Shown here piece by piece: positions 5,441 to 5,473 of a DNA stretch of 5,473 bases. The notes under the pieces were generated by a model that saw nothing but the letters and a program-made list of their open reading frames with translations, searched no databases and was not told where the DNA came from. The stretch is from CAYYBZ01 sp964470285 [NCBI: uncultured Oligoflexia bacterium]. GTDB lineage: Bacteria > Bdellovibrionota_G > CAYYBZ01. The stretch spans positions 1-5,473 of the forward strand of contig CAYYBZ010000162.1 in assembly GCA_964470285.1 (NCBI GenBank), in the 5' to 3' direction. Both the position numbers and the translations under genes were made by a program. The number at the start of each line of letters is the position of its first letter. Position 1 is the stretch's first letter.

Positions 5441-5473
5441 ATGAAGAATTCCCATGATGTATGGGCAACCAGA
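5441..5473 (+). CDS. Start of a gene, possibly sodium:neurotransmitter symporter family (partial)
   Basis: GGGAGG (5430-5435) sits 5 nt before an ATG that opens MKNSHDVWATR up to the window end, 11 codons. The residues W-A-T-R so near the start resemble the N-terminus of bacterial sodium:neurotransmitter symporters such as LeuT (HWATRLG), where they precede the first membrane helix. That is a hint from very few residues, so the family is tentative; the presence of a gene is well supported by the strong ribosome binding site and the 41-nt spacing from the DUF502 gene. Confidence 0.55.
   Translation, partial: MKNSHDVWATR

Overview
The window is AT-rich bacterial DNA that uses the standard bacterial code: TGG encodes Trp, and TAA, TAG and TGA all act as stops, with one probable exception described below. 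Extracellular 'DLDLHLVKPGG' domain proteins with paired cysteines, an orphan lipoprotein, a DUF502 membrane protein and a probable selenoprotein together suggest an uncultured relative of the deltaproteobacterial or myxobacterial lineages. This placement is an inference and is weakly supported, because there is no rRNA or marker gene here.

Layout. Positions 1-750 (+) hold the 3' end of a secreted Cys-rich protein. It ends at a bidirectional terminator (769-804) shared with a leftward cluster on the minus strand. Read in its own direction, that cluster runs: weak promoter (~2902-2907), 18-residue peptide ORF (2870-2814), long hairpin (2815-2775), strong intrinsic terminator (2769-2738), a 56-residue membrane protein with an in-frame UGA (2717-2547), a CoA-binding-domain protein (2554-2120) and ornithine aminotransferase rocD (2024-825). 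On the plus strand follow a sigma-70-type promoter and an orphan lipoprotein (3100-4263). Its last 8 bases overlap the end of a convergent OsmC-family gene (4639-4256, minus). After a divergent intergenic region come a DUF502 membrane protein (4752-5399) and the first 11 codons of a gene (5441 onward) whose N-terminus resembles sodium:neurotransmitter-type symporters.

Main discovery. An ordinary annotation would leave 2555-2717 empty or wrongly extend the CoA-binding gene through it. The minus strand there encodes a single-pass membrane peptide that reaches UGA after 29 residues. The same frame then stays open for 26 more codons, contains a Cys five residues after the UGA, and stops within an 8-base overlap with the start codon of the CoA-binding gene. 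A perfect 8-bp hairpin with a GGA loop begins 15 nt after the UGA, and its loop is 23 nt after it. That geometry fits a bacterial SECIS element. I read it as a small, probably undescribed selenoprotein (U-x4-C motif) translationally coupled to a CoA-binding protein. It lies behind an attenuator-like leader: a tiny Cys-containing peptide, a hairpin and a terminator, with no room for another promoter. Selenocysteine machinery (selA, selB, selC, selD) is not in the window, so this remains a strong hypothesis.
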